A stretch of DNA of 64,000 bases. It comes from Hemicordylus capensis (lineage: Eukaryota; Chordata; Lepidosauria; Squamata; Cordylidae). Made by a program: the position numbers and the translations under genes. The notes beneath the pieces were generated by a model that worked only from the letters and a program-made list of their open reading frames with translations, was not told the DNA's origin and did no database searches. This document shows positions 53,775-64,000 of the stretch, piece by piece. The stretch is taken from assembly GCF_027244095.1 (NCBI RefSeq), contig NC_069662.1:18812501-18876500 (forward strand), in the 5' to 3' direction. Every line of letters begins with the position of its first letter. Within the stretch, counting starts at the first letter, position 1.

Positions 53775-55145
53775 CCCTGCTCCAAAAGGGCTCACAACTG
53801 AAAAAGAAACACAAGGGAGATACTAGCAACAGCCACTGGGAGGGACGCTATGCTGAGATAACAGGGCCAGTTGCTTTCCCCCTGCTAAATATGAGAGAAT
53901 CATCACTTTAATAGGTGCCTCTTTGCTCAGTTAGCAGGGGTCAATTAACTCAGCCTGGGGTAACGGCTATGGAGTTTCATAAAGAAGTAGGCTGGCCCTT
54001 GTGGCTGGGGATGATGGGAATTGTTGTCCAATATCTGTGGATCCAAGTCTAGAGTAAGTGAATGTGCTGGCCTGGGAGAGATAGATTGGGGTGAGATCAG
54101 TTGCCCTGTGGAATGCCTTCTCATGGCGCATTGTCCCTTGTGAAATGAGCAAAGAGGCACCTTTTAAAAGTGCTGATTCTCTTTATTTAGCAGAGGGAGA
54201 GCAACTGGCCCTATCCACCCCCAGCAAAGAATCCCTCCAGTGGCTGTTGCTAGTGTCTATCTCATATTTCTTTTTTAGATTGTGAGCCCTTTGGGGACAG
54301 GAAGCCATCTGATTTATTTATTTATATCTATGTAAACTGCATTGGGAACTTTTGTTGAAAAGCAATTTATAACTATCCATTGTATACATATTTCTAGAAG
54401 CTAATAAAGTCAGAGAAATGCATGACCCATAGGCAGGGCAGTGTGTATTCCACAATCGCACCATGCAAGGACAATTAGTACTGGATGCACAACTGAGTAT
54501 CCTGAAAGTCAGTTTTCTTTACCTTCCTCCAAAACCTGCAACAAAACAGTACCAAATTTCTAATTCTTATGGCTTTGAAGACAGATTTCGAAACAAATGG
54601 GCAATGTAGGCTTTGCATGCAAATTAAAAGAAAAGAAAATATTTAAACCCTGATAGACCTGAGGCTGTTGTTCCTACTGTTACATCCAGAGGGAGCACCC
54701 TTACCAGTCTTTTTGAGGCCAGAAGCTTGGGGTGAGGCCAAAGACGGGCAAGTTAAGAAGAAAGGAAGTTGGATAGAAGAAGGAAAAGCAACACTTTACT
54801 CACTGAGAGGCTTGAAGAAACTTCCGCTAGTACCTGCTGGGAGGAAAGGAGTAAAATCAGAACCAAAAAGCAAGGAGAACCACAATTTAAATACCCAATG
54901 GATAGCTGCTGCCAGTCAGTGTAGACAGTACTGAGCTAGATGGACCAAGGGTCAGATTCAGTATAAGGCAGCTTCTTATGTAACCTATGTAACAATCCTT
55001 GCCTGCCCCCAGCCCCCAGATATCTACCGGATCTCCTAGCCTCCCTCGGCCACCCTTGGTCCTGCCTTCCAGCGCAGGAGGTTCTCTGCTCACCATCTAA
55101 GACCAGCACTAGGCAAAGAAGTAAAGCCAGATCAGGCTGGCTCAT
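45418..55145 (-). CDS. TMEM190: TMEM190-like trefoil membrane protein with long proline-rich tail
   Basis: Four coding exons join in frame: 55145-55094, 51805-51680, 49849-49765, 46264-45418, giving 369 residues plus stop. Parts in order: signal peptide (MSQPDLALLLCLVLVLDG), a six-cysteine P-type trefoil (about residues 19-60, ending KKCCYRNHTCYHHVIDG against human LRCCYRNGVCYHQRPDE), one membrane segment (ILGGITVAVVLIGMCVFF, about residues 68-85), a basic-acidic stretch (KEVQRKERESEAPRSEGE), then an acidic and very proline-rich tail. Human TMEM190 is about 177 residues, so this tail is more than twice as long. In mouse TMEM190 is a sperm acrosomal membrane protein. The neighbouring TMEM238 gene supports orthology. 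Introns are all GT-AG. I am confident of the family; length of the tail depends on the assembly of the GC-rich repeat. Confidence 0.85.
45421..45935. repeat. GC-rich minisatellite encoding the proline tail
   Basis: Imperfect tandem units of 24-30 bp built on the plus-strand theme GGTGGTGCNCCCCCTGGTG. Units vary between GCGGCGGGGG and GGTGGTGGTG versions. All unit lengths are multiples of three, so the minus-strand frame is kept. Long open frames in other frames here are a by-product of the repeat. Confidence 0.9.
46848..47230 (-). mobile_element. CR1 LINE, C-terminal ORF2 and 3' UTR
   Basis: Close relative of 16919-17312, sharing ATTATGCGTTGTGTGAAAAA and AAGCCATCCAGGTTG on the plus strand. 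Confidence 0.8.
47376..47511. mobile_element. Palindromic hAT MITE, perfect 8-bp duplication
   Basis: Flanked by GCCTGAAC (47368-47375, 47512-47519). Arms CAGCGTTCCCTGTAACAGGG and CCCTGTTACAGGGAACGCTG are exact inverted repeats for over 40 bp. Confidence 0.9.
47563..47581. repeat. (GATC)n microsatellite
   Basis: Run of ATCGATCG units, about 19 bp. Confidence 0.85.
48085..48328 (-). mobile_element. Sauria SINE
   Basis: Reverse orientation with ATTTCATATCCCGCTCCTCC, GAGAGAGAAGTGACTGGCCC and head complement AGTCCAGCACTCTAACCACT. Confidence 0.85.
48517..48646. mobile_element. Palindromic hAT MITE, perfect 8-bp duplication
   Basis: Flanked by GTGAGGAG (48509-48516, 48647-48654). Arms CATTATTCCCTCTAACAGGG and GTTAGAGGGAACACTG. 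Confidence 0.9.
48690..48923 (+). mobile_element. CR1 LINE 3' UTR
   Basis: GGAGGTATGCCTCTGCATAC, CAGTTGCAGGGGAGGACCAG and the terminal CTGATCCAGCAGGGCTCTCT are the standard CR1 3' end of reptiles. Confidence 0.75.
49003..49320. repeat. Long imperfect fold-back element
   Basis: AATCAGAACTTGGGCAGGAG on the left is mirrored by CCTTCCTAAATTCTGATCAT on the right; CCTCCTACC/GGTAGGAGG phrases repeat inside. Confidence 0.6.
49765..49849 (-). CDS. TMEM190-like exon 3: transmembrane segment
   Basis: Acceptor TTCCTTGACAG, then AAKQRQNAGILGGITVAVVL and IGMCVFFSW, with an 18-residue hydrophobic core flanked by basic residues on the outer side. Donor GTAGGT, phase 2. Confidence 0.85.
51680..51805 (-). 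CDS. TMEM190-like exon 2: trefoil domain
   Basis: Acceptor GTCTCTTCCAG, then ACRQDASQQQTCGEEAESFY, PHQCELKKCCYRNHTCYHHV, IDG. Six cysteines with the paired CC typical of P-type trefoils are present. Donor GTAAGA, phase 1. Confidence 0.9.
52003..52139. mobile_element. Palindromic hAT MITE nested in a SINE
   Basis: CAGGCCTGCTCAAATTTG and AAAGCTGAGCAGCCCTG, flanked by ATCTACAA and ATCTACAC (7 of 8 match). The intact SINE reads TTGTCTACACAGACTGG here. Confidence 0.85.
52357..52584 (+). mobile_element. BovB-tailed tRNA SINE inside composite 3
   Basis: GAGGTTGCCGGTTCGAATCC, GGCAATGGTAAACCCCTCCT, CGCCAGGAGTCGACACCGGC and CACACTTTACTTTA. Confidence 0.85.
52745..52895 (+). mobile_element. tRNA-headed SINE, decayed
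   Basis: AGAGCTCAGTGGTATTGCAT, AGTTTCAATCCCTGTCATCT and GATTCCTGCCTGAAACCTC follow the order of 41161-41362. Confidence 0.6.
53655..53960 (-). mobile_element. L2/CR1-type LINE 3' end holding a (GATA)n run
   Basis: TATACCACTTTTCAACAACA, GGGCTCACAACTGAAAAAGA and AGGTGCCTCTTTGCTCAG. The tetranucleotide run at 53709-53773 interrupts it. Confidence 0.6.
53709..53773. repeat. (TAGA)n microsatellite
   Basis: About 16 units: three TAGG, then TAGA repeats. Confidence 0.95.
54147..54375 (+). mobile_element. L2/CR1-type LINE 3' end
   Basis: GCAAAGAGGCACCTTTTAAA ... GATTGTGAGCCCTTTGGGGA ... GTAAACTGCATTGGGAAC. Confidence 0.65.
54905..54985 (+). mobile_element. 3' end of a 5S/tRNA-headed SINE
   Basis: CTGCTGCCAGTCAGTGTAGA, CTGAGCTAGATGGACCAAGG and GGCAGCTTCTTATG only. 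Confidence 0.7.
55094..55145 (-). CDS. TMEM190-like exon 1: signal peptide
   Basis: ATG followed by QPDLALLLCLVLVLD after Ser, a typical hydrophobic signal core, ending in phase 1 at the donor GTGAGC. The phase fits the trefoil exon directly. No upstream in-frame Met is closer to a better core. Confidence 0.75.
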
Positions 55146-55879
55146 ATCTCCCTCCCTTTGGGGAAGCCAGTTCCATGTGGGGCTGGCGCCCACAGCAGGC
55201 TTCCCACAGGAACTGCAGAGATTGACAGACCCCTTCTTCTAATAGGTGGGGCTGGGACATGAGGCTGCCTGGGACATGGATGGTGTCAGAATTGCAGAGA
55301 AGTGTCATAGAACCTGGGAGTTCTAGATTATTCACACACCTAGCAACCGGGAGGAGGCTGAGGTCTGAGGCTGAGATATTGGGGGGTGGAGGAGCTCTAG
55401 AACTGGGAGGGGGGTGGGTGAAGCTAATTTTCAGATCAATTGGGGGGGGGGGCACACACAGCTCCTTACTTCCTCCCAGATGGAAGTGTCATGGGCAGCC
55501 AGTACAAGTTCTGGCTCTGGGTGATGAGGGGACAGCTTCTTTATTCCCTACCATGCCTTTGGTGTACGTGGTGCCCGAGTTACCTAGGCAATATAGGTCC
55601 CTGCCCCCAAGGAGCTTACAATCTAAAAAGAGGCAGGTGAGCGGGGGAGAGGGAGAGAAGACTGTGGTCAGAGCTATTACAGGTACTGCATGCTTGATTA
55701 TGGCCGCGAATGAAGACTAAGAAAATAAGCGACTGCGGAAAAGGTGGGCTTTGAATAAGGCCAGCTTCAGCTTTGAGGGGGCCCTGGGCAAAAGGCCTTC
55801 AGGAGACTCTCCGGCATTGGTGGCCTGCCCATGGGCTCTGGAAGGCCTACCAGGCAGCAGGCAACAGAAGAACCCCAAT
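55146..55879. other. Upstream flank of the TMEM190-like gene
   Basis: No conserved promoter motif recognised. A G run at 55441-55451 and a purine-rich strip near 55630 are low complexity. A LINE-tail-like phrase (GGAGCTTACAATCTAAAAAG) occurs at 55609. Confidence 0.4.
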
Positions 55880-56450
55880 GTTTACCTGAACAGGAGGAGA
55901 CTCTGAATTTAAGACGATGCCTTAGAGGATTAATACAGGTTATACCCGTACTTACCCAAAAGAAAGGGGACTCTGAATTCAGGAAGAACCCACCCCCGTT
56001 AATATACCTGTTAAAGTATATTTAACAGGTTAAAGTATATTAAAGTTAAAGTATAAATATAGCTGTTAAAGTATATTTAACAGAAAAGAATTGGGGTCGG
56101 GGACATGTCTTAGGTTCAGGTAAATACGACAGCACTCCTCTCAGTGCTGGGAGGCTGAATAAAGCCACCATTTTACCATCTTTACCTGAATAGATGACTC
56201 TGAATTTAAGACGACCCCTTTAAAAATATACAGTTTAAATACAGATTATACCCGTGTTCCCTCTAACAGGGATTCCCAGATGTTGTTGACTACAACTCCC
56301 ATAATCCCCAAGCAAAAGCCATTGCAGCTGGGGATTCTGGGAGTTGTAGTCAACAACATCTGGGAATCCCTGTTAGAGGTAACACTGGATTATACCTATA
56401 TTTTTACCTGAAAGGAAGAGCACTCTGAATTTAAGATGACCCCCCAATTT
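55880..56450. repeat. Cluster of TTTACCTGAA-type MITE pieces
   Basis: TTTACCTGAA(C/T) followed by CTCTGAATTTAAGACGA recurs at about 55886, 56186 and 56404. A short tandem array of TTAAAGTATATTTAACAG units lies at 56004-56082. A related palindromic copy is at 58783-58962. Confidence 0.55.
56252..56387. mobile_element. Palindromic hAT MITE, perfect 8-bp duplication
   Basis: Flanked by GATTATAC (56244-56251, 56388-56395). Arms GTGTTCCCTCTAACAGGG and CCCTGTTAGAGGTAACACTG. It lies inside another repeat with TTTACCTGAA motifs. Confidence 0.9.
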
Positions 56451-57235
56451 TTAACATCAATTCCTCCGCAATGCTCCTGACGTAGTGTCATCCCAAAGTG
56501 ACAAGAAAGGAGGAATTCAGGGGAACTGTGTGCGTGTGTGTGCGCGCGTGTGTGTTTGGTTTTTTTTTAAAGGAAGGCCTAAGTATCGGTGACAGGCCCT
56601 CCCAGTCCCTTAGGCCCTGGCATTTGCCTGAAGGTGCCACGGGCTGACACCCGGCCCAGTTCTGAGAAGGGAGCTGAGGGAAGGGAGAAAGGGAGTACCA
56701 TGTCCAGAGCTGGAGTTCCATGCCTGGGGGACAGGTGGGTGTCAGGGGAAAACAGGCAGGCTCATTTAAGGAGGCAAAGGCCTTCAGTGGCTGAGAGAGG
56801 TACTGTTGGAGGAACAGAAGTTACCAATGGGGATGTGACGAGAAAGACGCAAAGGCCGAAATATAGGGTGGGCCAAGCATTAGAGTTTTTCTATAAGTAA
56901 GGCTGAAGAGTTAATTCATTATTTGCACTCAAGAATTTACAATGTCAACAACTGAAAGCACTAAAAAATTTCAAAGATGGAAACAAAAGCAACAGGAGAT
57001 AGCATGAATAAAACAGAACTCCATTCTACAAAACCAGAGGGTGCCAGATTTTTTAAAAAAAAACACATTAAGAAGTCCTTGTAATTCTTGGCATTTTTTT
57101 ACTCCAAGAGCTTGCTGGAACAGCACAAAATCTTCAGCTTCCTCTGGAAAGATGTTAGGGAACGCTGTGGATATACTCAGAAGGAGAGTTCCAAAGTTTG
57201 AGCCTGGCCACAGAAAAAGCACTACCATGGGAAAA

Positions 57236-57533
57236 GAGCTGGTCTTGTGGTAGTGAGCATGACTTGTCCCCTTAAGCTAAGCAGGATCCACCCTGGTTGC
57301 ATACGAAAGGGAGACTAGAAGTGTAAGTGCTGTAAGATATTCCCCTTAGGGGATGGAGCCGCTCTGGGAAGAGCATCTAGGCTCTAAGTTCCTTCCCTGG
57401 CATCTCTAAGATAGGGCTGAGAGAGATTCCTGCCTGCAACCTTGGAGAAGCCGCTGCCAGTCTGTGTAGACAATACTGAGCAAGATGGACCTATGGTCTG
57501 ACTCAGTATATGGCAGCTTCCTATGTTCCTATG
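57236..57533 (+). mobile_element. 5S-rRNA-headed SINE, full copy
   Basis: GAGCTGGTCTTGTGGTAGTG, GCTAAGCAGGATCCACCCTG, GGGAGAC and CAGCTTCCTATGTTCCTATG. No inner SINE. Confidence 0.85.
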
Positions 57534-57539
57534 GATTCC

Positions 57540-58780
57540 CACCAGTTCCATTTCAGATGGCTGCAGGACACAGATGAGGAGGCCAACCTAGACAACAGAG
57601 GAGAGCAACCAAGCTCATATGAGTGTTGAAAGCGGATTATTCTGGTCCTAAGCCACTGATGTCTTTAAAGTGAGGCAACTGCTGATGTTCCTAGCCCCAT
57701 ACAGAACACATTGCAGAAGTCCGTGTAACTAAGGTGCAGGTAACCATCACTAGATCTGCCCTTTTCAGAAACAGGTGCGGCTTCTGTAAACCAGCCTATG
57801 CTCCAGCCAAAAGCTGCTACCTGAGCCTCCAGGGTGCTTTCCGGACTAGCTATTTAGCAGCAGCAAAATGCCTCCATTCGAAGTCTCATTCGAAAGGTAA
57901 ACAGCAGGAGGAGCAGTCTTGCAGAAACTAACAACCCGGAAAAACAGCAACTTTCTTACACCAGATATACGACATCCTAGCTCTATGTCGCAGTGATTAA
58001 ATTCGAAACAAGGCATTGGAAATGTGAACGGCACCCTGCTGTCCACGTAGGGACTGCGATGTCACAACAACGCAGGAAGTGTGGAAGCACACTTCCAAGA
58101 TACGTCCTGACCCTGTTGTAGGGTCTAGTCTGGAAAGCACCCAGGAGCAAAGGCAGATCTAAGAGGCCTCCCAAATATTCAGCCTGAAATTTCAGGGGGA
58201 GTGCAACCCCATCCCTGGCGTAGCAGAAAGTGAGGATAAGGCCTGAAAGCTGCCACGCCGCTGTCTGGGCATCTGCGTTCTAGGTGTGCTCATTTGCCAT
58301 CACACGTGCTTTGTTTGTATATTGGTCAGCAAAGCAAACGCAACCAAGACACACCCGGACTCTGGCGCTCTCTCATCCAAAGGAAACAACTTATTAGCGC
58401 TGCCCATAGAGCATCTCACTGCTTGGAAAAGTAAGAAGTGCATTTTTGGTACTCTTCATTTATCTATAGAATATACATGTTGAGCAGCAGGGCACAGGCA
58501 AGTGCCAAGAAAGGTCATGCTAGTCTGGAAAGGAACATCAGATCCCAACACACCCAAAAGCAAACCTGCCATGTCCTCCCTGCCACAGCAATTTTTTTCC
58601 AACCAGCTGCAGCATTTAGACATGTGTGTGTCTCTTTCACAGGCTGTGTGGCACATACTAAGCCTGATTCCTTCACACCCAGGCATACAGGGCTGGATGT
58701 GTATCCTAGTTCAGTAGCCAACAGCCAACAGCACTCATCGAATAGCCATTAAACAACGTTGAGCAGACATCTTCAGCTAC
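57540..58780. other. Intergenic stretch, nothing recognised
   Basis: No gene, and no repeat I can name apart from a LINE-like opening near 57540-57730. Confidence 0.4.
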
Positions 58781-58782
58781 CA

Positions 58783-58962
58783 TATTTACCTGAATCCAAG
58801 ATGAGGTTTCCCCCGTGTTCTCTCTTATTAAATATAGGGGGTTTGTCTTGAATTCAGAGTCCTTTTTCTTTGGGGTAAATACAGGTATAACCTGTAGTAA
58901 ACTTTGTGTTTTAAGGCATTATCTTACATTTAGAGTTGCCTTCTGTTCAGGTAAATACAGTA
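58783..58962. mobile_element. Palindromic MITE with TTTACCTGAA ends
   Basis: CATATTTACCTGAATCCAAG at the left is mirrored by TGTTCAGGTAAATACAGTA at the right. Superfamily not determined. Confidence 0.55.
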
Positions 58963-59084
58963 ACTACAGAAACATCAACTCACCCTCAGTGCTCATAGGA
59001 AGAGGCTGCCATCCAAGGGCGTAGCTAGGGGAGATGGGAGATTCTTTGAACCCATCCGCTCAATTATAGCTGTACCCCGGCTGC

Positions 59085-59245
59085 CACCTACTGAGTCAGA
59101 CCCTTGGTCCATCTATCTCAGTATTGTCTACTCTGACATGGCTTCATGGAGGGACTCTTCTCAGCCTCCACCTGAAGATGCTAGGGATTGGATCAGGGAC
59201 CTTGTGCATGCTAAGCAGATGTTCTACCATTGAGCTACGGCCCCA
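59085..59245 (-). mobile_element. tRNA-headed SINE
   Basis: Reverse copy: CTACTGAGTCAGACCCTTGG, CTCAGTATTGTCTAC, AGCAGATGTTCTACCATTGA and GCTACGGCCCC, the complement of the tRNA-like head. Confidence 0.75.
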
Positions 59246-59582
59246 TCACTGAGCAAGCAACCAAACTAAACAAAAAGATGTCCTTCTCTTCACTCAACAC
59301 GGCACAATTGCATTCCTGTGACTCCATATTATCGATTCAAGTGCCTATGCACCAAACCACATCCTTGTGGTACTGGGTTAATTTGGCCAGAGCAACTACC
59401 AGTCACTAGGGTTTTGTGATCATAAGGAGCACTCTGGATCAGAATGATCATCCCTGCAAATAAATGTGTACTGAAAAGAAGGGAGAGGAACCCCGCTCTT
59501 GAACTGCCTTAACAGTGAATAAAGGGGGGGGAGCGATGGTTAAAGGAACCATCTTTGCCTATGTGCCCTGTGGTTTGACACT

Positions 59583-59845
59583 CACTCATAGAATTGCACA
59601 ATATTAGGGTCAGAAGGGACCCTGGAGGTCTTCTAGTCCACCCCCGCTGCTTAGAGCAGGAAACTGCTATCGCGTCCCTTGCAGATGGCCATCCAGCCTC
59701 TTGTTTGAAAACCAATCCCACCACTGCATGAGGCAAACGGTCCCACTGACACACAGTCAGGAAATTCTTCCTAATGTCTTGCCTAAATCTGCCTCCTTGT
59801 GATGGAAAGGCTGATAAAATTGTTTTCAAACCCCCAATCAAGGCA
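59583..59845 (-). mobile_element. CR1-type LINE fragment
   Basis: GGGTCAGAAGGGACCCTGGA, GGCCATCCAGCCTCTTGTTT and CAGGAAATTCTTCCTAATGT are a common reptile LINE segment. Confidence 0.55.
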
Positions 59846-59913
59846 AACATTTTTTAATTTGATTCACCTAAGTCACTACATTAAACACATGTTAACACCC
59901 ACACACAAAAAGG

Positions 59914-60250
59914 CTGTTCACAGGCTTGGAGGAACGGCCAGCCAGGGAAGGGGAGCCAGGCATGCTCCTGATCCACAGTCACGTGAATTCAAAAAGCAAG
60001 GTAGGAGGAGGAGAGAGTGATCATGTAAGAGGCGGGAGCTGAGTAAGATGGGAGCACCCTACCCAGATTCTGTCCCCACCAGCACTTTACTGAGGGTGGA
60101 CAAAAAGTCTTCCTACCCAGTTCCCACCTGATCACTCTCCCCTCCTACTACCTTACTTTTTGAGTTCACACGACTGCAGACTGGGAGTGCGTATGGGTCT
60201 CCTACCCCGGCTGGGTGCCCCTCTGACCCTGTTAGGGGTCATGTGAACAG
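59914..60250. mobile_element. Fold-back element with CTGTTCACA ends
   Basis: CTGTTCACA and TGTGAACAG close a 337-bp unit. GTCACGTGAATTCAAAAAGC and GAGTTCACACGACTGCAG, and GAGTGATCATGTAAGAGG versus CACCTGATCACTCTCC, are internal inverted arms. Confidence 0.6.
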
Positions 60251-63200
60251 TCTTAGTAAAGATCTTCCTAGACATTTGTTCTTTGATGCACAAATCCTGC
60301 TTTCTTTCCTCCACCCTCCCCTCTTTCATCGCCTCCTCCTCCTCCCTCTCATCAACAAACCGGGCAATTGTGTTTGTGGGCTGGGATTGAGGGGGGATTG
60401 CTGTCCTTGCTCCCCACCCTAGCGGGAAGCCATCTTACAGATTCCCGGCCACTCGTGGCTCCACCGTTCCTGGCGCCCAGCGGCGTGGAAGGACAATCTA
60501 ATCAAGGGTTATTAAATGCAGATACATCCCCCCCTTCCCTCCACGGCGGACTCAGGCTGTAAAATCTGGAGCCTTCGCGTTTATGAGGGACTGAGGTCAT
60601 GGCTGTGGTGCCCCAGGGGAAATGATGGGAACCAGCAAATTCTGACCCTGCTGTTCTGACAGATATCCTGCCGTGCTCACTAATTCATACCGAACTTGCC
60701 CCCCAATATCTGCCCCAGCCCCCCATCTAAGCCCATAGTTCTCACCCTTCTCATTCTCCCACAGCTGGGCTTAACAGCAAATATGGTTGACACATTAAAG
60801 TAGGAGCAGCTAGAGTAGAGACCTTTGCATGTCAAAGGTCCATCTCTGGCTCAATCCCTGGCATTTCCAAATAGGGCTGTATTCCTCAGCCTCAGTCTCT
60901 CTCTCTGTAAAATGGGAAGGCTGATTAGCTACAAGAGCTGTTGTGGTCAAGAACCAAAGTAGGGGGCCTGTAGCCCAGTGGCAGAGACCCTGCTATGCAT
61001 GTCAAATGTCCCGGTTTCAATCCCCGGCTTCTCCCATGCCAGGGATTGAGCTGTCCAAGTCACTCAGCCTCTGTTAAAATGGGAAATACTAATTAACTGC
61101 AAAAGCGACTGTGTAGCTGAATGAGATTAAGGAATGGATTGCTACTGTAACATCGGAAGTTTCAAAAACAGGATTGGGCAGAAAATGTTTTTGTTCAGGG
61201 AATTGTGGCTGGCGGAGCATGACAGGGGTATATATATTAGGCACAGTGTTGATAAAGCGGGTGTATTTATTTATTTCCCTCCCTCCCCCATAACACTAGA
61301 GTCATTTAATAAAACTTGATTAGCAGTTGGGGGTCAGTACAAGCAAAAGAACTTCTTTGCACAACCCTTAACTGGTTTAGGAAATGTACAGCCTCAAGAC
61401 ATGGCAGTGGTCACTGGCACAGATGGGGTTAAAAGGGGCTTTGATCAGGTTGTGGAGAACAATGGTTAAATGGAGCCTCCATGTTCAGAAGCAGAATACC
61501 TCTGAATCCAAGTTGCCCGGGCGGCGGGGGCAGCAACAGTGGAGCGGAGGCAATTGCCCTGCTTTTGGACTACCTGGAATTATCTGGCCAGGAAAGCAGA
61601 TGGTGCCTCAAGCAATCCAGGCTGCCAGTCAAGGAAGTGCCCAGTCATCACCGTTCCTGCATTTCCCTCTTCACACAAACAGCCCCTGAACCGTGTACAG
61701 GCCAGCTGGAGGGGGTGATTCACAGTGCCGGAATGAGACTTCCTACCTGCTTTTGGCGCTGTAATGGAGAGCGGCAGGATTCTGGACACCTGGCATGGGT
61801 CCAATGTCTTTCTTAAAACGTGCGCCCAGAAGAACGGGACACAGTATTCCAACTGAGGTGTGACCATATTCTTGCTAGGTGTTGCTGCTGACTGGTGAAG
61901 GAAGCAAGCCAAAGCATGAAAGAGGTTGGACCAGAGATGGCCAGCTTTTGTGTATTCCAAGGTTACTCTCTGGAAGTGTATCTTCCACACGACCTAACGT
62001 TTCATGGGAGGCCAGGCTCCACAATAATGTTAACAGCTGTGATGCAGTGCAGGGAGGGACAGAAGGCAGAGAGAGATCGACTGCAGGATCTCTGGATGGG
62101 TCAGGCAGATTTCTGACTCCCAGTCTTTTTTAACAACAAAAAGTGCTCCCTCCCACACCTTTGGTAAGCGGCTGAAATGAGGGAAGCTAGGAAGAAAAAC
62201 CAGTTCATGGGCTTTTCCAGATGGCAATGAAGTGCGGGGTTTCGAAAGCTGCTTCTGCACATACATTCCAAGTGTGATCTTATTCATCATACAGACACCC
62301 CTCAAGCGTCCATGTTCCTTCCTGGCGCTGTCTGGTCGGCTGCCAAGCAGGGACCCTGTGAGATTTCAGCAGTGCCACCTGCTGGTCAGCTTCTACCTTC
62401 TGAGAAGAACCGGCCCTTTCCCCCAAGTTGCCACAAAAGTGGTACACACAGTAGTGAAAAAGGATGAGTTCTTGGAAAGCAAGAGGTGGCACTGTGGAAA
62501 TTGTGCGAGGTCCCTGCTTGGCACGTGGCCAGAGAGTAAGATCACGCTAGCAGGGAGCAAAGAGGCCTACACCAGCGTGGGAACTGTAAGACAAGAGTTT
62601 GGAGCTTGTATGGAAGTCTTCAGAATCCTGCACTTTATTGCTGTCTGGAAAAGCTTCATCTGAAAGGAGAGGTCTGTGTGTTCAGTTTGGGTACAGCAAA
62701 CAAATTCTTGGGCTACGCATGTGCCCATGTGGGGACCTTGTTCCTGAATTCTAAGCAATATGCTCACCAACCTGAGCCACTATTTTGCACCAGGCTCTGG
62801 TTTGTAGACTCAGCATTCTCATTTAAAACAAATTAGATTCCCCAAGCCTGCAATCTGCTCTGGTGCAGTTGTGGCTTAAAGTGCTGGGGAGAACTGGGTT
62901 CGAAAGTCTGAGTCATTCAGAGAATCAGAGAAGGGGTTGTGGGATGGGAATTAAAACTCCTCTCTGTGTGTGTGTGTTTGATGTGTGTGTGTGTGTGTGG
63001 TTCCCACCCACCCCGGCCAAATAGACACCAAGTCAGAGTGGAGGGGGGGGGCAACTGGGAGGGGGGCATGGGGAATATAGCAAGTTACAACAAAGGGGAG
63101 ATAACTGGGGTCCGGGATGGCTGGGTTCTGTATAGGGCTGTGCCCAGGTGCGACATTTAAAACCAGACAACCGCTGCCATTTTTAAACCTTATGTAGTAA

Positions 63201-64000
63201 CAGGTTGTGGGCTCTAGAGGTCGCCAACCATTTTAAGGAAAAGGAAGACAATGTGGGCGCTCAAAATCCCTCATTTTCAATTGCCCAGGAGGAAAATTGA
63301 GAATTCTTCCCCCCACCCTTTATTAGATGTGTAGAAAAGATAACTTTGGGAACTGCAGTTTCTTCCAGTGTTGTGTTGCCTCCATGGGAGAAGCTGCATC
63401 TGTGAAAATTATCTGTTCCAGGCAGCTATGAAGGACAGCAGAATCTTGGGGACGGCATAAAGGTTGGACTGGAATGGGCAAACAGTCCCTTAATCAAACT
63501 GTATTCCCAAAACAGTGGGATTTATTTAAAACATTTGAGAACTGTATTTCAGAAGTGAAATATTTGCAATTGTATATTTTTATCAAGCCCTTCACTGCCA
63601 CAAATGGTTTGGAACGATCCAAAGCTGCCTAGAATAGACATGTCGTTAATAACGTTTTTGCCAAAAACAGCAGGATGTGTTAAATACCACTGGCAAACAA
63701 TAGCATAGGAACGAGATTCATGCATTAGTAAAACATAACCCATTTCCAACCAAAACCAGAACAGAATGGACCACAACAACTCTTTAAACATCAAACTGGA
63801 TGCAGAAAACAGCAGGGTGTTTTGGAGACACGAGAATAATGAAATCTGTCCAATATTATACTTTTCTAAACCCCCAAGCCAGGATGGAATGGGCATGAAT
63901 GACCCTTCCCCTTGGCAAAGGACCATTCTGTCCTTTTAAATGATTTTTTTTTTACACAATTTACACATAAGCAGAAGGACCAGGTTGAACTGTAATACTC
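60251..64000. other. Right-end intergenic stretch
   Basis: Two tRNA-like SINE heads (60962-61060 and about 60800-60880), a (GT)n run near 62964-63000, and a CTCF-like CCACCTGCTGGTCAG at 62375-62389. The next conserved gene of the syntenic block was not seen. Confidence 0.45.

Noticed and set aside
62232-62663. Plus-strand 143-codon frame
   Set aside because: No known domain, no splice partners, and it contains the CTCF-like repeat fragment.

Overview
This window is nuclear DNA from a vertebrate, almost certainly a squamate reptile (lizard-like). The genes have canonical GT-AG introns. The interspersed repeats are a squamate set: Sauria-type tRNA SINEs, SINEs with a BovB-like 3' tail, CR1 and L2 LINE pieces, hAT-type palindromic MITEs and Helitrons. 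There is no bacterial-style gene packing, and nearly all short open frames are chance frames or repeat-derived.

Layout. Positions 486-31194 (minus strand) hold the 5' and middle part of a JIP3/JIP4-family (MAPK8IP3/SPAG9-like) scaffold gene. I could place 21 coding exons from the start codon to the first part of the C-terminal propeller; the rest lies beyond position 1. A CpG-rich stretch with repeated CCAAT-type motifs lies upstream (about 31.68-31.93 kb). Positions 36962-37318 (plus) are a compact single-exon frame for a two-pass membrane protein of the TMEM238 family. Positions 45418-55145 (minus) are a four-exon TMEM190-like gene: signal peptide, six-cysteine trefoil, one membrane segment, and an unusually long proline-rich tail encoded by a GC-rich minisatellite. 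TMEM190 and TMEM238 are neighbours in mammals (human 19q13.42), so this locus is conserved, but mammals have no JIP gene there. The JIP-like gene may be an extra paralog kept in reptiles. I recognise no gene in 55.2-64.0 kb.

Repeats carry the most unusual structure. One SINE family has a head derived from 5S rRNA and a CR1-like tail. In three copies a BovB-tailed SINE sits at the same internal position, which suggests a composite that spread as a unit. A 921-bp Helitron split an L2 LINE exactly between A and T. Several palindromic hAT MITEs have perfect 8-bp target duplications. A fold-back element with CTCF-like arms was split by another hAT element. Repeat-derived sequence appears to form the 3' part of one JIP-like exon.

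The three genes show no operon-like relation. JIP3/4 proteins link kinesin/dynein motors to cargo, TMEM190 is known in mammals as a sperm acrosome membrane protein, and TMEM238 has no established function. All reading is by eye; exon borders rest on splice motifs, frame continuity and remembered human JIP3/TMEM190 sequences.
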